Of a stretch of DNA of 64,000 nucleotides, positions 12,232-25,400 are shown in pieces. Origin of the DNA: Aphrophora alni (lineage: Eukaryota > Arthropoda > Insecta > Hemiptera > Aphrophoridae); the NCBI GenBank assembly GCA_963513935.1, contig OY740771.1, positions 12,925,138-12,989,137 of the forward strand. Direction: 5' to 3'. Every line of letters starts with the position of its first letter. Within the stretch, counting starts at the first letter, position 1. The notes beneath the pieces were generated by a model. It did not search any database, was not told the DNA's origin, and was given only the letters and a program-made list of their open reading frames with translations. The translations under genes and the position numbers were made by a program.

Positions 12232-12290
<59 letters not shown>
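12232..12290. repeat. (TA)n microsatellite
   Basis: About 55 bp of pure TA, which produces spurious Tyr/Ile-repeat frames on both strands. Confidence 0.95.
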
Positions 12291-12808
12291 TAATACAAAC
12301 TATAGGCCTACTGTTATTAACTTTACTATCCACAGACAAGGTAAATGGTGGTTTCTCAGCAAATTCCAAAGATTTAGTATAATCGTAATGCTAAAGATAA
12401 TTTGGTAACTATTATTATCAGTTTATACCATCTGTATACATGCTAATCTACCATTTTGATAAACACGCATATTAGATATCGGCCTTCTTTGATATTCCAT
12501 ATTTTTGGACAAGCGCAAACACCCGTGTTAAAAATTGTTCTATAATTTCTCGTATATTATATAGTCTTCAGACTTTGACTCAAACGAGGCGAGAGGCCGA
12601 ATTGAGAAGAGTGTATTCAACATGTGCAATCTAATTTAAAAAATAACGCACGGCCTTTGTGCAGCTGTATAATAACTGTATATATTGTAAAACCAAAAAT
12701 AGTTTATACACAACGATCTTGTACACTTTTGATTGAATTTAGTTGAAACTGTACTTTGTTTTCATAGTTAAAGTATCTAAAAAGGAGGCCAAGGAAGATA
12801 ATTGTATT

Positions 12809-13371
12809 AGAGTGTCCCGAAAATACTCAAACATACATCGGGTGGTTGTTCCTTAGCAATAAACATAGGTCCAAAAACTCTCAGTTTTCTGTCCGACCTC
12901 AATTTTGTGTTTTTTAAAGAAAAATTAATATCTTGAAAACAGTTAAAGATACTTTTTTTTGAAATTTGGCACACATGTATCTAACACCGTTCTGGTAGAA
13001 AAAAAGTTCAGAATTTTACTTTAAAATTTTTTAAATAGCAAACATTATAATTTTTCAATTTTTAATAACTTTTTAATCTTAAGTTTTATCAAATTTCTTT
13101 TATAGATAGATATCTAATGAACAAAATGATACCTTAAATTTTCAAATATTTAAGCTTTAGCCGCCATTTTGAATTTTTTAAAGTAAAATTCTGAACTTTT
13201 TCTAACAGTAAATAATGGTGTTAGATACATGTGTACCGAATTTCAAAAAAGTATCTTTAACTGTTTTCAAAATATAAATTTTATTAAATAAACACTTAAT
13301 GGCGTCCAGACATAAAATGAAGCGTTTTTGGACCTATGTTTAAGTATGTCCGCGCATTTTCGGATCACTCT
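12809..13371. mobile_element. Fold-back element, terminal repeats AGAGTGTCCCGAAAAT
   Basis: The left end AGAGTGTCCCGAAAAT is mirrored by ATTTTCGGATCACTCT at the right end (through 13,371). Long inner arms also match, including GTTAAAGATACTTTTTT with ACACATGTATCTAACACC and TTCAGAATTTTACTTTAAA on both strands. A GCCGCCATTTTG module lies at about 13,157. No ORF. The flanks read TTGTATT and GTATATT, a possible imperfect target duplication. Confidence 0.78.
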
Positions 13372-13884
13372 GTATATTACGAGTTACTGACTTGTGCAGT
13401 ATTATTTACAATTAAAATACAAAAATTGTAGCCAAAATATGCATTTGAAGATGTTTTACAAGGGACAATATTTGTCGAACTGTAAAACAACAAAAAATCT
13501 AAATTTTGAAATTTTTAAAAAAGTCGTCGGTCTGAAAATAAGTTTATACTTATAATTCAACCTATAAAGACCAAATTTTTAATTTTTAGTCATTACTCAT
13601 TTCTACAGAATGTAATACCATGTGGACAACAATGATTGGTTCTCGTAAACAATTCTAAAAAGTTTAATAAAACCACAATTTGAATGACTAAGATTGTACA
13701 GAGACCGAAACTTTGCTGACGAGACTAAGGTCAAGTCAAGGAATCAACAATTTGAAAATATTCAACATTGATAACAAGATAAGATCAACCACAAAGTGGA
13801 GCTGTATAGCATGGTTTTCTCACTTTAACAAGTTTTGAGAAGAAACCACCATATTATTAAGAGTATAGTTTGTATTGATATATA

Positions 13885-14098
13885 CGAGCCAGTCTATACT
13901 CTCTAGGCCCTCCGGGGAAGGAGATGGAAACCATCCTAGAGAACCCGATAGGTAGCATCTGTTCCTTCATAAGATTGACAGGTATTACTGAGTGGGTGTA
14001 GGGTGGAACTTGGGGCGGCAAAAGACCTTTAGGTCGACGTCGGTGAGGCCTCTGACGGAGGTTATCTCAGCCAAAATAAAAATAAATAAATAAAAAAA
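13885..14098 (+). mobile_element. Probable 3' end of a non-LTR retrotransposon
   Basis: A GC-rich block (CTCTAGGCCCTCCGGGGAAG through GAGGCCTCTGACGGAGG) unlike its surroundings ends in AAAATAAAAATAAATAAATA. An A-rich repetitive tail after a GC-rich 3' UTR is the signature of 5'-truncated R1/I/jockey-type LINE copies. No reverse-transcriptase frame is present here, so family assignment is inference. Confidence 0.45.
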
Positions 14099-14100
14099 TT

Positions 14101-15832
14101 GCAGATTTCTCAAACTTTAGGAACCTATATCTCAGGAACCACTTAACTTATATACTTGAAACTTCGATTTTAGCAATTTCTAAATAAGGTCTATGATTGT
14201 ACAAAATTTCAAGTTCTTAGCCTATATATCGAAATAGTTTCAATATGGAGATTTCTGTAACTTCAGGAACCTATATCTCAGGAACCACTTGACTTATATA
14301 TTTGAAACTTCGATTTTAGCAATTTCTAAAGAAGGTCTATGATTGTGCAAAATTTCAAGTTCCTAGCCTATATATCGAAATAGTTTCAATATGGAGATTT
14401 CTGAAACTTTATTAACTTATATCTCAGGAACCACTTGACTTATATACTTGAAACTTCGGTTTTAGCAGTTTCTCACTAAGGTCTATGATTGTGCAAATAT
14501 CAAGTTCTTAGCCTATATATCGAAATAGTTTCAATATGGAGATTTCTGAAACTTCAGGAACCTATATCTCAGGAACCACTTGACTTATATACTTGAAACT
14601 TCGGTTTTAGCAATTTCTAAAATAAAGTCTATGATTGTGCAAAATTTCAAGTTCCTAGCCTATATATCGAAATAGTTTCAATATGGAGATTTCTGAAACT
14701 TCAGGAACCTATATCTCAGGAACCACTTGACTTATATACTTGAAACTTCGGTCTAAGCAATTTCTAAAATAAGGTCTATGATTGTGCAAAATTTCAAGTT
14801 CCTAGCCTATATATCGAAATAGTTTCAATATGGAGATTTCTGAAACTTCAGGAACTTATATCTCAGGAACCACTTGACTTATATAATTGAAACTTCGGTT
14901 TCAGCAATTTCTAAGTAAGGTCTATGATTGTACAAAATTTCAAGTTCCTAGCCTATATATCGAAATAGTTTCAATATAGAGATTTCTGAAACTTCAGGAA
15001 TCTATATCTCAGGAACCACTTGACTTATATACTTGAAACTTCGGTTTTAGCAATTTCTAAAATAAGGTCTATGATTGTGCAAAATTTCAAGTTCCTAGCC
15101 TATATTATATCGAAATAGTTTCAATATGGAGATTGCTGAAACTTCAGGAACCTATATCTCAGGAACCACTTGACTTATATATTTAAAACTTAGATTTTAG
15201 CAATTTCTAAATAAGGTCTATGATTGTGCAAAATTTAAAGTTCCTAGCCTATATATCGAAATAGTTTCAATATGGAGATTTCTGAAACTTCAGGAACCTA
15301 TATCTCAGGAACCACTTGACTTATATATTTAAAACTTAGATTTTAGCAATTTCTAAATAAGGTCTATGATTGTGCAAAATTTCAAGTTCCTAGCCTATAT
15401 ATCGAAATAGTTTCAATATGGAGATTTCTGAAACTTCAGGAACCTATATTTCAGGAACCACTTGACTTATAGACTTGAAACTTCGGTTTTAGCAATTTCT
15501 AAAATAAGGTCTATGATTGTGCAAAATTTCACGTTCCTAGCCTATATATCGAAATAGTTTCAATATAGAGATTTCTGAAACTTCAGGAATCTATATCTCA
15601 GGAACCACTTGACTTATAGACTTGAAACGTCGGTTTTAGCAATTTCTAAAATAAGGTCTATGATTGTACAAAATTTCAAGTTCCTAGCCTATATATCGAA
15701 ATAGTTTCAATATAGAGATTTCTGAAACTTCAGGAATCTATATCTCAGGAACCACTTGACTTATATACTTGAAACTTCGGTTTTAGCAGTTTCTCACTAA
15801 GGTCTATGATTGTGCAAGTTCCTAGCCTATAC
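14101..15832. repeat. Satellite array, 12 copies of a 146-bp unit
   Basis: CAGGAACCACTTGACTTATA recurs at about 14,133, 14,279, 14,425, 14,570, 14,717, 14,864, 15,010, 15,160, 15,305, 15,452, 15,599 and 15,745. Spacing is mostly 145-147 bp. Each unit also has AGCAATTTCTAAAATAAGGT and CCTAGCCTATATATCGAAAT. Copies are highly similar; variants such as TTTCTCACTAAGG occur in both the third and last copies. No coding potential. Confidence 0.95.
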
Positions 15833-15881
15833 AGTTTTCGAGTTGAAAAATCAAACGGACAGACTTATCGTTTTATTAATA

Positions 15882-15883
<2 letters not shown>

Positions 15884-15912
<29 letters not shown>
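15884..15912. repeat. (TA)n microsatellite
   Basis: Short pure TA tract just after the 146-bp satellite. Confidence 0.9.
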
Positions 15913-15914
<2 letters not shown>

Positions 15915-17281
15915 AATTTAACCAATTCTTGTTCTTTTCCGACCTTCACGCTATTAGAGTATTTGAGTTCTAGGAGTGTTTATTTGATGTTCTTTTTGTA
16001 ACGATATTGAGATTCACTATTTGTAAATAAACATATGAAAATCACCTTAGGGGCTCATATCATAAATTTCAAACCCTGACTGAGGTTTCAAATCCAAAAC
16101 ACCCTATAGTAACAGATGATGAATTAGTAAGACTCATTGCTGTTGATACCTCGGCAATTTTTCAAAAGCGCTTATGACTTTTTTGTTTTCTTTCCTATCA
16201 GTGCATAGCTATTGATAGATATCAATTCGAATAAAGGTCAAATTTGGATCATTAATAATTTATTACTGTTATTTTCCTTTACTTTTCTTTATTAAATTTT
16301 ACACATTTTCAGGTTATCTGCAAATCAACAATTTGTAATGGTTATGTAAAAAAAATTATTTTGACAAAAACGTAATATACCATTATTTTGTTATTCCGCA
16401 ATTTTGTTTTGATTGACCATAAAAAAATGAAATTTGATGGTACTTTTTAAAAATACTCATGTCACATAACTGTAAAGTGTCAAATTTGTAGAATGTTCCA
16501 TATGCCCTGTATATAAATATTTTTTAACTGAATTCCAGCTTCGAGAGATATATTTCTAATTTTTGTTAATTTATTAATAATTTATTTCTTAATATATATA
16601 TATTAAGATATAATATATATATATATTAAGAAATAAATTATATATATATATATATATATATTAACGCAGAACACTCGTTTGAGCATCAGAGTAACAAAAT
16701 GTACAATTAAATGCTCACATTATAGGATCCCAGGTACAAAAATATTGAAAAACAATTTTTAAATTTAAAAATCGGCTGCCATTTTAAAATTTACTACGTA
16801 TTTTTCTTCCTGATACTTAAAACTGAGTCTAAGCACTAAATTGAACAAAATCGTACCAAAATTGTAACGTTTAAAGCGTTTAGTATCTTGAGACGCATAC
16901 ATAGCGCCTGCAATTGACTGTGATGTTAACCGCAATTACATTCTGTCCTGAGGGTTGCGTTTCGGAATTGAAGGCTGGTAAAGTGAATGTTCGATCAACA
17001 ATTTTTCTCATTAGAAAACGTAAACAAATAGAAATTTAATATTTAATTTCAATTCTTTTTATGGGAAAATATAACACATAATATTCCAATAATAAATTGT
17101 ATATATCTAACAACCAAACGATAAAGAATAAATAATTAAACTGGTGGAAATACCGTAACAAATTGGTATCTACAAAATTTATTTTCAGAAAACACATCCA
17201 AATCTTCAATATTAATAATGCATTTAAGCACTGTTTTTAATTCTGTAACTGTTATTAAATTAAACAAGTTGATGCACGCTG
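15913..17281. other. AT-rich intergenic sequence
   Basis: No gene. Contains an AT-rich palindrome (16,570-16,662) and an inverted GCTGCCATTTTAAAAT copy of the ATGGCGGC module at about 16,769. Confidence 0.45.
16570..16662. repeat. AT-rich palindrome, possible cruciform
   Basis: TTTATTTCTTAATATATATA is followed by its reverse complement TATATATATTAAGAAATAAA around a TAAGATATAA centre, then a further TA run. Confidence 0.75.
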
Positions 17282-17450
17282 TCATGGTACTTACCCAGCC
17301 CCAACAATCAATGTAATACCAGCAGATCCTTACATGGAGCTTGTAAGTGATTTTAAATTGTATTGATAGATCAAGGGATTTTACACTGTAGGGTAAAAGA
17401 GTTGCTGCATTAGTTTACTGAACCTATTAATTATGTATCACTACTTTCCT
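17282..17450 (+). repeat. Dispersed repeat, copy 1 (second copy at 29,880)
   Basis: TCATGGTACTTACCCAGCCC, GATCAAGG...TTTTACAC..TAGGGTAA, GAGTTGCTGCATTAGTTTACTGAAC and ATCACTACTTTCCTGA all recur in the same order and orientation at 29,880-30,100. This marks two members of one diverged family with no visible coding capacity. Confidence 0.65.
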
Positions 17451-20400
17451 GACGAGCCTGTACGAGTATGAAGAAGCCTTCACACACACTCAGTAACTGT
17501 AGGTTAGGGTTTGAGATTATAATTTAGAAAATAAGCTTCCCTCTTGGTAGAGTTAGTACTGCAACGTGCCACTCCTTTACTGGGAGTTTATACGCCGATT
17601 TTGCAAAGTAGAAATCGACCAAGCCACTAGAAGTTTAGGCTTTTTATGCAATCTAGCCTGGCTTGATTGATTTCCGTCAACTCACTCAGTATCCCGAGAT
17701 CGTTGGAAACCTCCTATTTGTTTTAAATACTTCCAGTTATTGTATTTATAATTACATGACTCACGTACTAGCTCAGTTATTTAAAAATTACTCTCTCCTC
17801 AGAGCCGTGAAGTTCACTGGTTATTTTTTTAATGCAATCACTACCATTTACTATCGATAACATACATAAGTTATCCTCAGAAATTGGTATATTTTACTTC
17901 AAATTTAATGTTAATAAAAATTATGTAATTACTTAGCTTTGATCAAAATTTGGAGGTATTGCAAAAATTTACTCTCCCTAATTATATGGAAAACTATTTC
18001 TGCCTTGTTATTCAGGTTCAACACAATAATAAATTCTGCAATGAAATTAATAAAATTAATATAATTTTTTCTTCTTTCAATCTTTAAATGAACAACGAAA
18101 ACACATAAAATGTTGACAAATTCAATTTTGGATTATCCAAATCTTGGAACTTACTTTAAACATACATATATGAAATGAAATAAAACTTATCCTAACATAC
18201 ATAAAATATATTAAATTGTAAGGCAGAATAAAAAATTTAAATTACAGGTTATTTCCACAGTGAGTCATAAATAATAACAATGACAAATTAAATGAATTAT
18301 TATGCGTTAAATATTAGGATTAAAAATATTATTTAATTTTAAAATTTAATTCCTTTTTATATTGATATTAAAAATACTAAAATTTTATATAAAAATGTGA
18401 AAAATATTTCCAGCTCAGATTTTAAAATAATTCCTAAAGTCTTGGCAATCGAATTATACGGGAAAAAAACTCACAATTTGCGGTGTTTCGAACCTTGTTG
18501 GAGTGATGTCGATATTAGCCTGGATGTGTTGATCTCTCTATGAATCCCTTCTGGCTGGTCCTGTATATTAATGATATCGGAATTCGCTAAGTTAGCTGCT
18601 CATTACCCTGGAGGATTAGCCGGGTCTGTTGCCTTCAGATCCCGTCCTGGTTCCCTGGTCCAGCTACTGCATTCCCTCGATCCTTCCCTCGTGGTTTGAA
18701 CTTTTTTTTTTTAATATTTACGTCAAAAAATTTTATGAAGAAGCTGCTGTTGGAGCTCGTGCGCTCTTTTTATCAATGCAAGGCTAGGACTGGTCGCCGT
18801 CGCTGAACTTGTGGACTTTGGTTGTCCCCAATCGTTCTAAACTTGTTCAACCACTTTACACACGACCAACATCCACTAACATTTCCTAATTTTTATAAAA
18901 ATTACGAATTTTACAAAAATCGGAAATTTTTCAATTTTGTAAACGTTAATCCGTTGCATTACCATTACTTGCAGAATTGATATTTGCAAATTTTTATGTA
19001 ATTTAATGTGTTATAAGTTGAATAACACGCCAGATAAGAATAATAATTTAAATTGTCGCCATTTTTGATAGTTGCAATTATATTTTTCTGAATTTCAATC
19101 GGGTTGTATATTATCATTTTAAGTCCCCTATAATAAATTACATGGTTCTATCTTAATTATTGTGATTTTAACAATTAATATCATTACAGAATGGAGTTTA
19201 CCAACTGTAAAAAAATATTGCTATAATAGAAGTCTATTTTACATATCATAAGAACAGCATAGTGGCAACACTGATGGAAGGTTTTAGTTACTTTTTGTCA
19301 GTTCCACAAATTATTTATTAGTCCTGTGTTGGTGTTTACACTTCCTATACTTCGCCTAATTAAATTTTGAACTTGATTCAACAATGAGAAGTACGAATTA
19401 TTGCCTACCGAAAATGCATCACATGTCAATTTTTCTAAACTTTAAGCACCTATAACTGCTAAACGTGTGGATTTATCAAAAAATTACACAGAATAAAAAA
19501 TCCTTATAATTTTATGTAGGATCAGAAAACATCAAAATATTTTAAAGTTGATAACTATATTGTTTAATAGCGGTTTTTTTAAAAGTTTTCAAAACAGGTT
19601 TTTAAATACTATGAAAGTTCCCAATTTAAAGTTCTTCTACAGATCTATAGTTTACAAGATACCAATAGTGGCAAAGATAACATAATCATCCTGTGTTACA
19701 AAGCAACGTCACTGGCTCTGGGCTTCGAAGACACCCTCAAGGTGTCATATTGCGTTTACCCCCCCTCCCCCGGGAATCTCATTGTATTGGCTGTTTTTAC
19801 GCACTGTTAACTACGTTATTTTAACCAATTGATATTTGTTACGTTACAAAGTAATGAACCAAACTACGCGTAAAAGAAAATTACGTTTGGCAAGTAACAA
19901 TAACCTAAATCCGACAGCTTTCGTGGTTAATTTTTAATTTTTACCCTGATATAGTAACTCCAGAGCCGGGAAGTTGGCAATTAATAAGTTTTATTCGGAT
20001 TCGTAAATAATTAAATAAACAGTACAAAAACATTGCACTAACTTTCTCAGACACTAATTTACAACACTAACTAAATGTAATAATAGTCGCCAATACCCCC
20101 AAAATGTCTCAATGCTCTGCGGGAGTGAAACAAAATTGGCAGATTGACACTAGCGCCAGGACATGGTAGATTTAAAAGTCCAATTTTATATTTAAAAAAT
20201 AATGAATTTTATTCATCATGTCAAAATCATAAATATTATAAATTTCTTAAAAATCAGTCAATTAATAAAAAAACCCGTCTTATATCGGGAGACTAAATAT
20301 CATGAAAAACATATGTTAAATTTGACACCAACCGTGCCTCTAAAATATTTTCAATTTTACGCAAATCAACAGATTTCCAAATCAACCAAAAAAAAAATCT

Positions 20401-21772
20401 CAAGTTTGGTTTATGGGAATATCAAGAAAATAATATCCGATGTCAAATTTAAAATCTGTGTACTAATGAAAGTATATAAAATAAATTCAATTAGTTTCAT
20501 CAAAATCAGCTAAAAACATTTTAATGATTTGTTAAAAATCGTGTGTAATTTCCTATTTCCGATGTCATCTGAAATTTGAATTTAAAAGTACCCAAAAAAC
20601 AAAAGAATTGTTATTTTCGTAAAATTGGTCAATTGATAACAATTTCTACTGATTTGGGACCGTAAATAATAACACAGAATAAAAGTTGTTATGGTTTACA
20701 ATTTATAAGGAATATTTTTCGTCGAAATATAGTAAAACAAAATCTCTAAACCCCCTCAATAACTCTTGTCTAATAATAAGACAGTTATTATTACAGATTA
20801 TAAATATATAAGATAGCTTGTAATATAGGAAAGTCCATTAATCTATAGTAAATTAACCATTTAGACAATATATTATGATATTATTAAATTTATTAAGATT
20901 TGATCGTATGTCTAGTTTATATAATTGTTCAAGGTTTGACAAAATTTATCCAGGTGGCAGCACCTTACCGTGCATAAGTTCAATTTTAATATTAAATCTG
21001 TAATAATATTACCTACAGTTTTTCTTAAGTGAGGTTATAAAAATGATAAAATTGCAGGCTAAATTTTTGGTTCTATAATTTCATCTTAGGTGCCTAGAAC
21101 GATTTTTACCAACTATGAGTAATTTGTCTAAGCACATTCAATTAGAAAATTCCCCAAAACCACAATAAAAAATGTGGTTCCGTCATGTTTATGTTCACTT
21201 AAATACTTGAGTAATTACCAAAACTTATTTTGCTTCTTTAACTTCTATTAGGGTTAATATAATAGACAAAATCCCAATCATTTAAATTTTAATTGTTAGT
21301 TTGTTGCTTAAAACTTCAAAGAATGGACTAGTATAGAATAAATAAATGTCGAGTTGATAAATACGATTGTATGTTTATAAAGTTGGTAAGACTTTTAAAA
21401 AATATGACTTAAAATACTAATATAAAACAAGAGAGCGCATAAATATATGGACTATTCCTACAAATTAGTTTATCATTTTATTTTGATTATTTTTTATGAG
21501 TTAGGGTTTGGATTGAAGATTTTACTTGTTAGTTACCTAGTTCTATGATAGTTAGTTTACCTATCATAGAAAACACACCTATCTGAGCTTAATTCTGATA
21601 ATTAAGTTTACTCTGTATCTCTTTCGAGTTTATCTATGATCTCTTTAGTTCATTAGTTCATTTCGTTGGCACTAGAGCTCAATTAACAGTAGTTGCCAAA
21701 TGTTTTTTACGTATGTCGTATAGTATTTGTCAAAATAAAAATTAAAGATAAGTTGCCAAGTCGTGTACCGAG
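17451..21772. other. AT-rich intergenic sequence upstream of WDR74
   Basis: No gene recognised. 18,480-18,710 is GC-richer (TTAGCCGGGTCTGTTGCCTT, CCTCGATCCTTCCC) and may be part of an old element. 18,955-19,120 resembles 30,345-30,530. The 103-codon frame at 20,202-20,513 has only AT-driven composition. 21,600-21,772 is the presumed promoter and 5' UTR of WDR74; no clear TATA box can be fixed. Confidence 0.4.
18955..19120 (+). repeat. Dispersed repeat (second copy at 30,345-30,530)
   Basis: TTGCAGAATTGATATTTGCA, AAGTTGAATAACAC, GTCGCCATTTTTGAT and TTTTCTGAATTTCAAT match, in order, elements at 30,356-30,500 (TGCAGAATTGAAATCTGCA, AAGTTAAATAACACA, ATGGCTGATATTTTG, TTTTCTGAATTTTAAT). With the repeat at 17,282/29,880 this suggests one roughly 0.7-1.8 kb parent element. 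Confidence 0.5.
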
Positions 21773-21830
21773 ATGATACCACAAGATCCTTACAATATAT
21801 TTGTTGGAGGAATTTCGGGAGTGTTTAAAG
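21773..21830 (+). CDS. Wdr74: WDR74 exon 1 (start codon)
   Basis: ATG at 21,773, 19 codons plus one base (MIPQDPYNIFVGGISGVFK + G), donor GTAAAA at 21,831. YNIFVGG-ISGVFKG corresponds to the first propeller strand of WDR74. Confidence 0.85.
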
Positions 21831-22367
21831 GTAAAAAAGTTTTTTTTTTTAAAAATTTACACATTTACCATGTAATAATTTAATACAATAATGTAGGATG
21901 ATGAAGGTTATGTATTTTATGAAAATAGTCAACACGTGAACTTAGAGCAAACCTAACCTAGCTTACCAAACAAAAAACCTGGTGTACCTTGATTTAGGCC
22001 AGACGGTGTGTGCCTATATAAATTCCAGCAATAAATTTGTGTACTCAGTACGGTAAATATGCAGAATACATATCCGATCAATTTAAAGTGCGAAATCTTG
22101 GCATTTCGCGTTTTTTTTTCGATAATTTCGATCATTCTGAACAAAACTAGTCACTTTTTGTTTCCCAGTTCATTATTTTTGTCCGAAAACGACGATTTAA
22201 AATGACTTTTATGGCACTTTGAGGTTATTTCGACACATATTTTATCATTATAAGTCAAATCTATCTATTCCGCGCGGAAAATAGTTCTGTTTTAAGAACT
22301 GTCACTATGAAGAAGTGTCAAACTAGTATCATTTAGTATCAATCATAGTAAACAAGGTCAGAGAAGG

Positions 22368-22410
<43 letters not shown>

Positions 22411-25400
22411 TAACCTATTTGTGCGGATGAAGATAAACATCGAGCGATGAGACACAATATATTCACTATCGTTGCCATAGGAATTATTGTAGGCAGATGT
22501 CTTAACCTCATAAGCCTAGGATTTCATGATGTACTTCCCATCACATAAACCATACGCTATTGTAGACGGCTTACTTCAACATCTGTTCCTTATGTCTAAA
22601 AGTCTAATTTTCTTCAATATTAATGAATTTTGAGACTTGAAAATTGTGTAGCATTGTCAAAATATATCTGATTAATGACAAACAAAGTAAATAGTATAAG
22701 GTTGCATGATTTTTAGTGACTAAAATGTCAGGGAAGGTAAAATACATAATTACCGAAATCGTGTAAATGTGAATTTTACTAATAGTCATCTTGAATATGC
22801 CTTTATAAATCAATTTGAAAAATGTTTTACCCCCTCTTGGCAGAATCTGCAAGTCCCATAATTTTCTACTTCAATCTTTCTAGGGTGTAAATAATGAACA
22901 TGGTTATGAGAACAAATTAGGAATGAACGGATAATTGGAGTTTTAGACTGGCCTAAGGGGGAGATGGGGTTAATTAGGCAAGGTAGCTCACCCAATGTAT
23001 TACACATGTGTGGGAAAAGTTAATTCTTTGGCCCCTCTGCGAAATCCACTGGTTTAATTGGTTGACTACAGTATCTTCCGCAGACTTTATAAACATTTTT
23101 TTTTGGTTTGGTTAATTTTATTACTTTAATTTGTAGTTAAATATGACAGTATGGTTATATAACACATAATGATTATTTTAATATGGTTATTAATAAAAAG
23201 CCAAGAAGGCTAGTCTGGCCTGTCCTAGATGACAAGTATTTATTGCACTTGATACCTAGGTCTGAACTAATTGTCTAAGAAAATATGTTACAAGTAACGT
23301 ATGTTCATATAGCTGGCCACCATATAAACGATTATGATAATGAATAATGTTCTTCATATAAATAAAACACACACATGCTTTTGTTAAATTCTACATTTAT
23401 TGGTCTAGCCGACCATGGTTTCGCCAGTTACGGCATTGACGAGGCTTATACAAAGACTAAATAACCTAAGAAGAATTGCACACACCTTTGAGACCAAGCC
23501 CACAAGTCCTGTTACATGACAATGGACCTGTAGCCAGGAAACCCAGTCATAAACTATTTTAAACATGCTTTGACAAAGGTTGAAGTAAGTATTCAGATAT
23601 AATTTTTGTTAAAAGTATGTGATTTTTCTTTTACTGTTGATAGGTGCAACTGCTAATCTAACCAAAGGAATTCACAATGTAAAGAATTTACAGAATTTAA
23701 AAGAAATTACTACAAGGAACGAAGTAACAGTCCTTAACTGGGGCAACAATAAGGAAACTGAAATTTTAATTGGTTATGCAGATCAGACAGTTAAAATTTA
23801 TGATCTGGAATTAAAGCAGTTTACTTTTAAAGATAATTTAGTATCAGGAAAAGGAGAAGTAAGAGGACTATTTCGGTATAATGAGTAAGTTTTAAAACAG
23901 TCTTTAGTAATTATAAAATAATATTACCTATATCTTAAGTAAATAGTTCATAAACTTTACCACTTGTACATTTCAAGAACATTTGTAAACATTTTGTTTT
24001 TTAGCAGTTATTCTTGTTCCGTTTTAACTTGCTTTTTGGTACATTGATTTAGGTTAGGTCTTTATATTTTACCAAAATTGATAAAACTGATTTTGATCAA
24101 ATCAGTTTTTAGAAAAAGCTCTCATTTTCTTCTTTAAAAGAAAGAAAATAGTGACCAATTATTATTTGGTCTTAAGGGTTTACATAAAAAAGTTTATCAA
24201 AATTGATGAGAGCCTTCTAAAATTGGAGTTATGTTGGCGATAACTTGAATAATTAAGAGGCAAAGTAGGCCTAATTATGTCTTAGATATCAATTTTGAAC
24301 AAATTCAGTCTACTGTTTTTCAGAAATCTGTGCTGACACAACTTCAGATGTCTTGAAAAAATTACTTTCTTATACTCAAGGGAACTTTCTTATATATGTT
24401 GTATGCAAATCTTCACATAGATTTTTTTTTTTTTACCATCACCATACTGTTTATATGTATTGTGAGATGGGGAACGGTGTCAGTACATTTGATTAAGGCG
24501 CACCTAGCTCGCTATAGCTTAGAATTGTCAAGGTTATCTAGGTTGAGTGAAATTTTATTTGTTAAGTTTATATAAGCATTATGCTACTCCTCCATATTCA
24601 TTAGTGAACGGGCAAAACAGAAAAATTATAAGAATGTATAATATAAACCAAATTAATATAACGGAACTACTCATTTATATTTTAAAAAATGTCACACAAA
24701 AAACAAAAATAACGAAAAAAAAGTAATTTAGAAAACTGACAAATTCAAAATTGTTTGATTATTGTTTTGAATATTTCTTAGTTTTTTGTTATTAAACATC
24801 TTTTCTTTTCATAAATTTATTATTTTTAATGTTGTACTATGTTGTTCAAAACAAACTGTTATGTATAATTTTTTTCTTCTAAAAATAAAGGCTAGTATTA
24901 TTGTTGAAATTTATTTTTATTACTATGTTACCCATTGAAATAATTATGACAGACAGAATAAATGAACTAGGTTTTTATCGACATTTTTTATTTTATAAAT
25001 ATTTGATCTAATGTTCATTTTCCAAGCAATACTAAATTGTGTTGTGGATAAATTAGTTAAATGCATGTTTTAACATTTATCTGAAAACAACTTTTATAAG
25101 AATCCTCTGGTCTCATTATAAAATAAATAATTAAATGATTGATTAGTGATTATTGATAGAAATATCAAAATGTACCCAATACTTAATGGACATTAAGTTA
25201 ATTATTTGTGAACTTAGGCTTAGATTAATAATCTTTTTATGACTAAGTGTCTTTATTTGAAACTAACATTTTTTAATTTTAGAATTTTGGTGACAGCTGT
25301 AGAGTCAGGAATAGTAAAGGCTTGGCCAGAAGAAGATGATGAAGAAGATCCATATATTATTGATACAGGAGGACTTTTAAGTGTAATGCGACACAGTCCA

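Noticed and set aside
12154..12408. Frames with long Tyr-Ile repeats on both strands
   Set aside because: Translation of a TA microsatellite.
20202..20513. 103-codon plus-strand frame
   Set aside because: AT-driven composition, no homology signature, no exon context.
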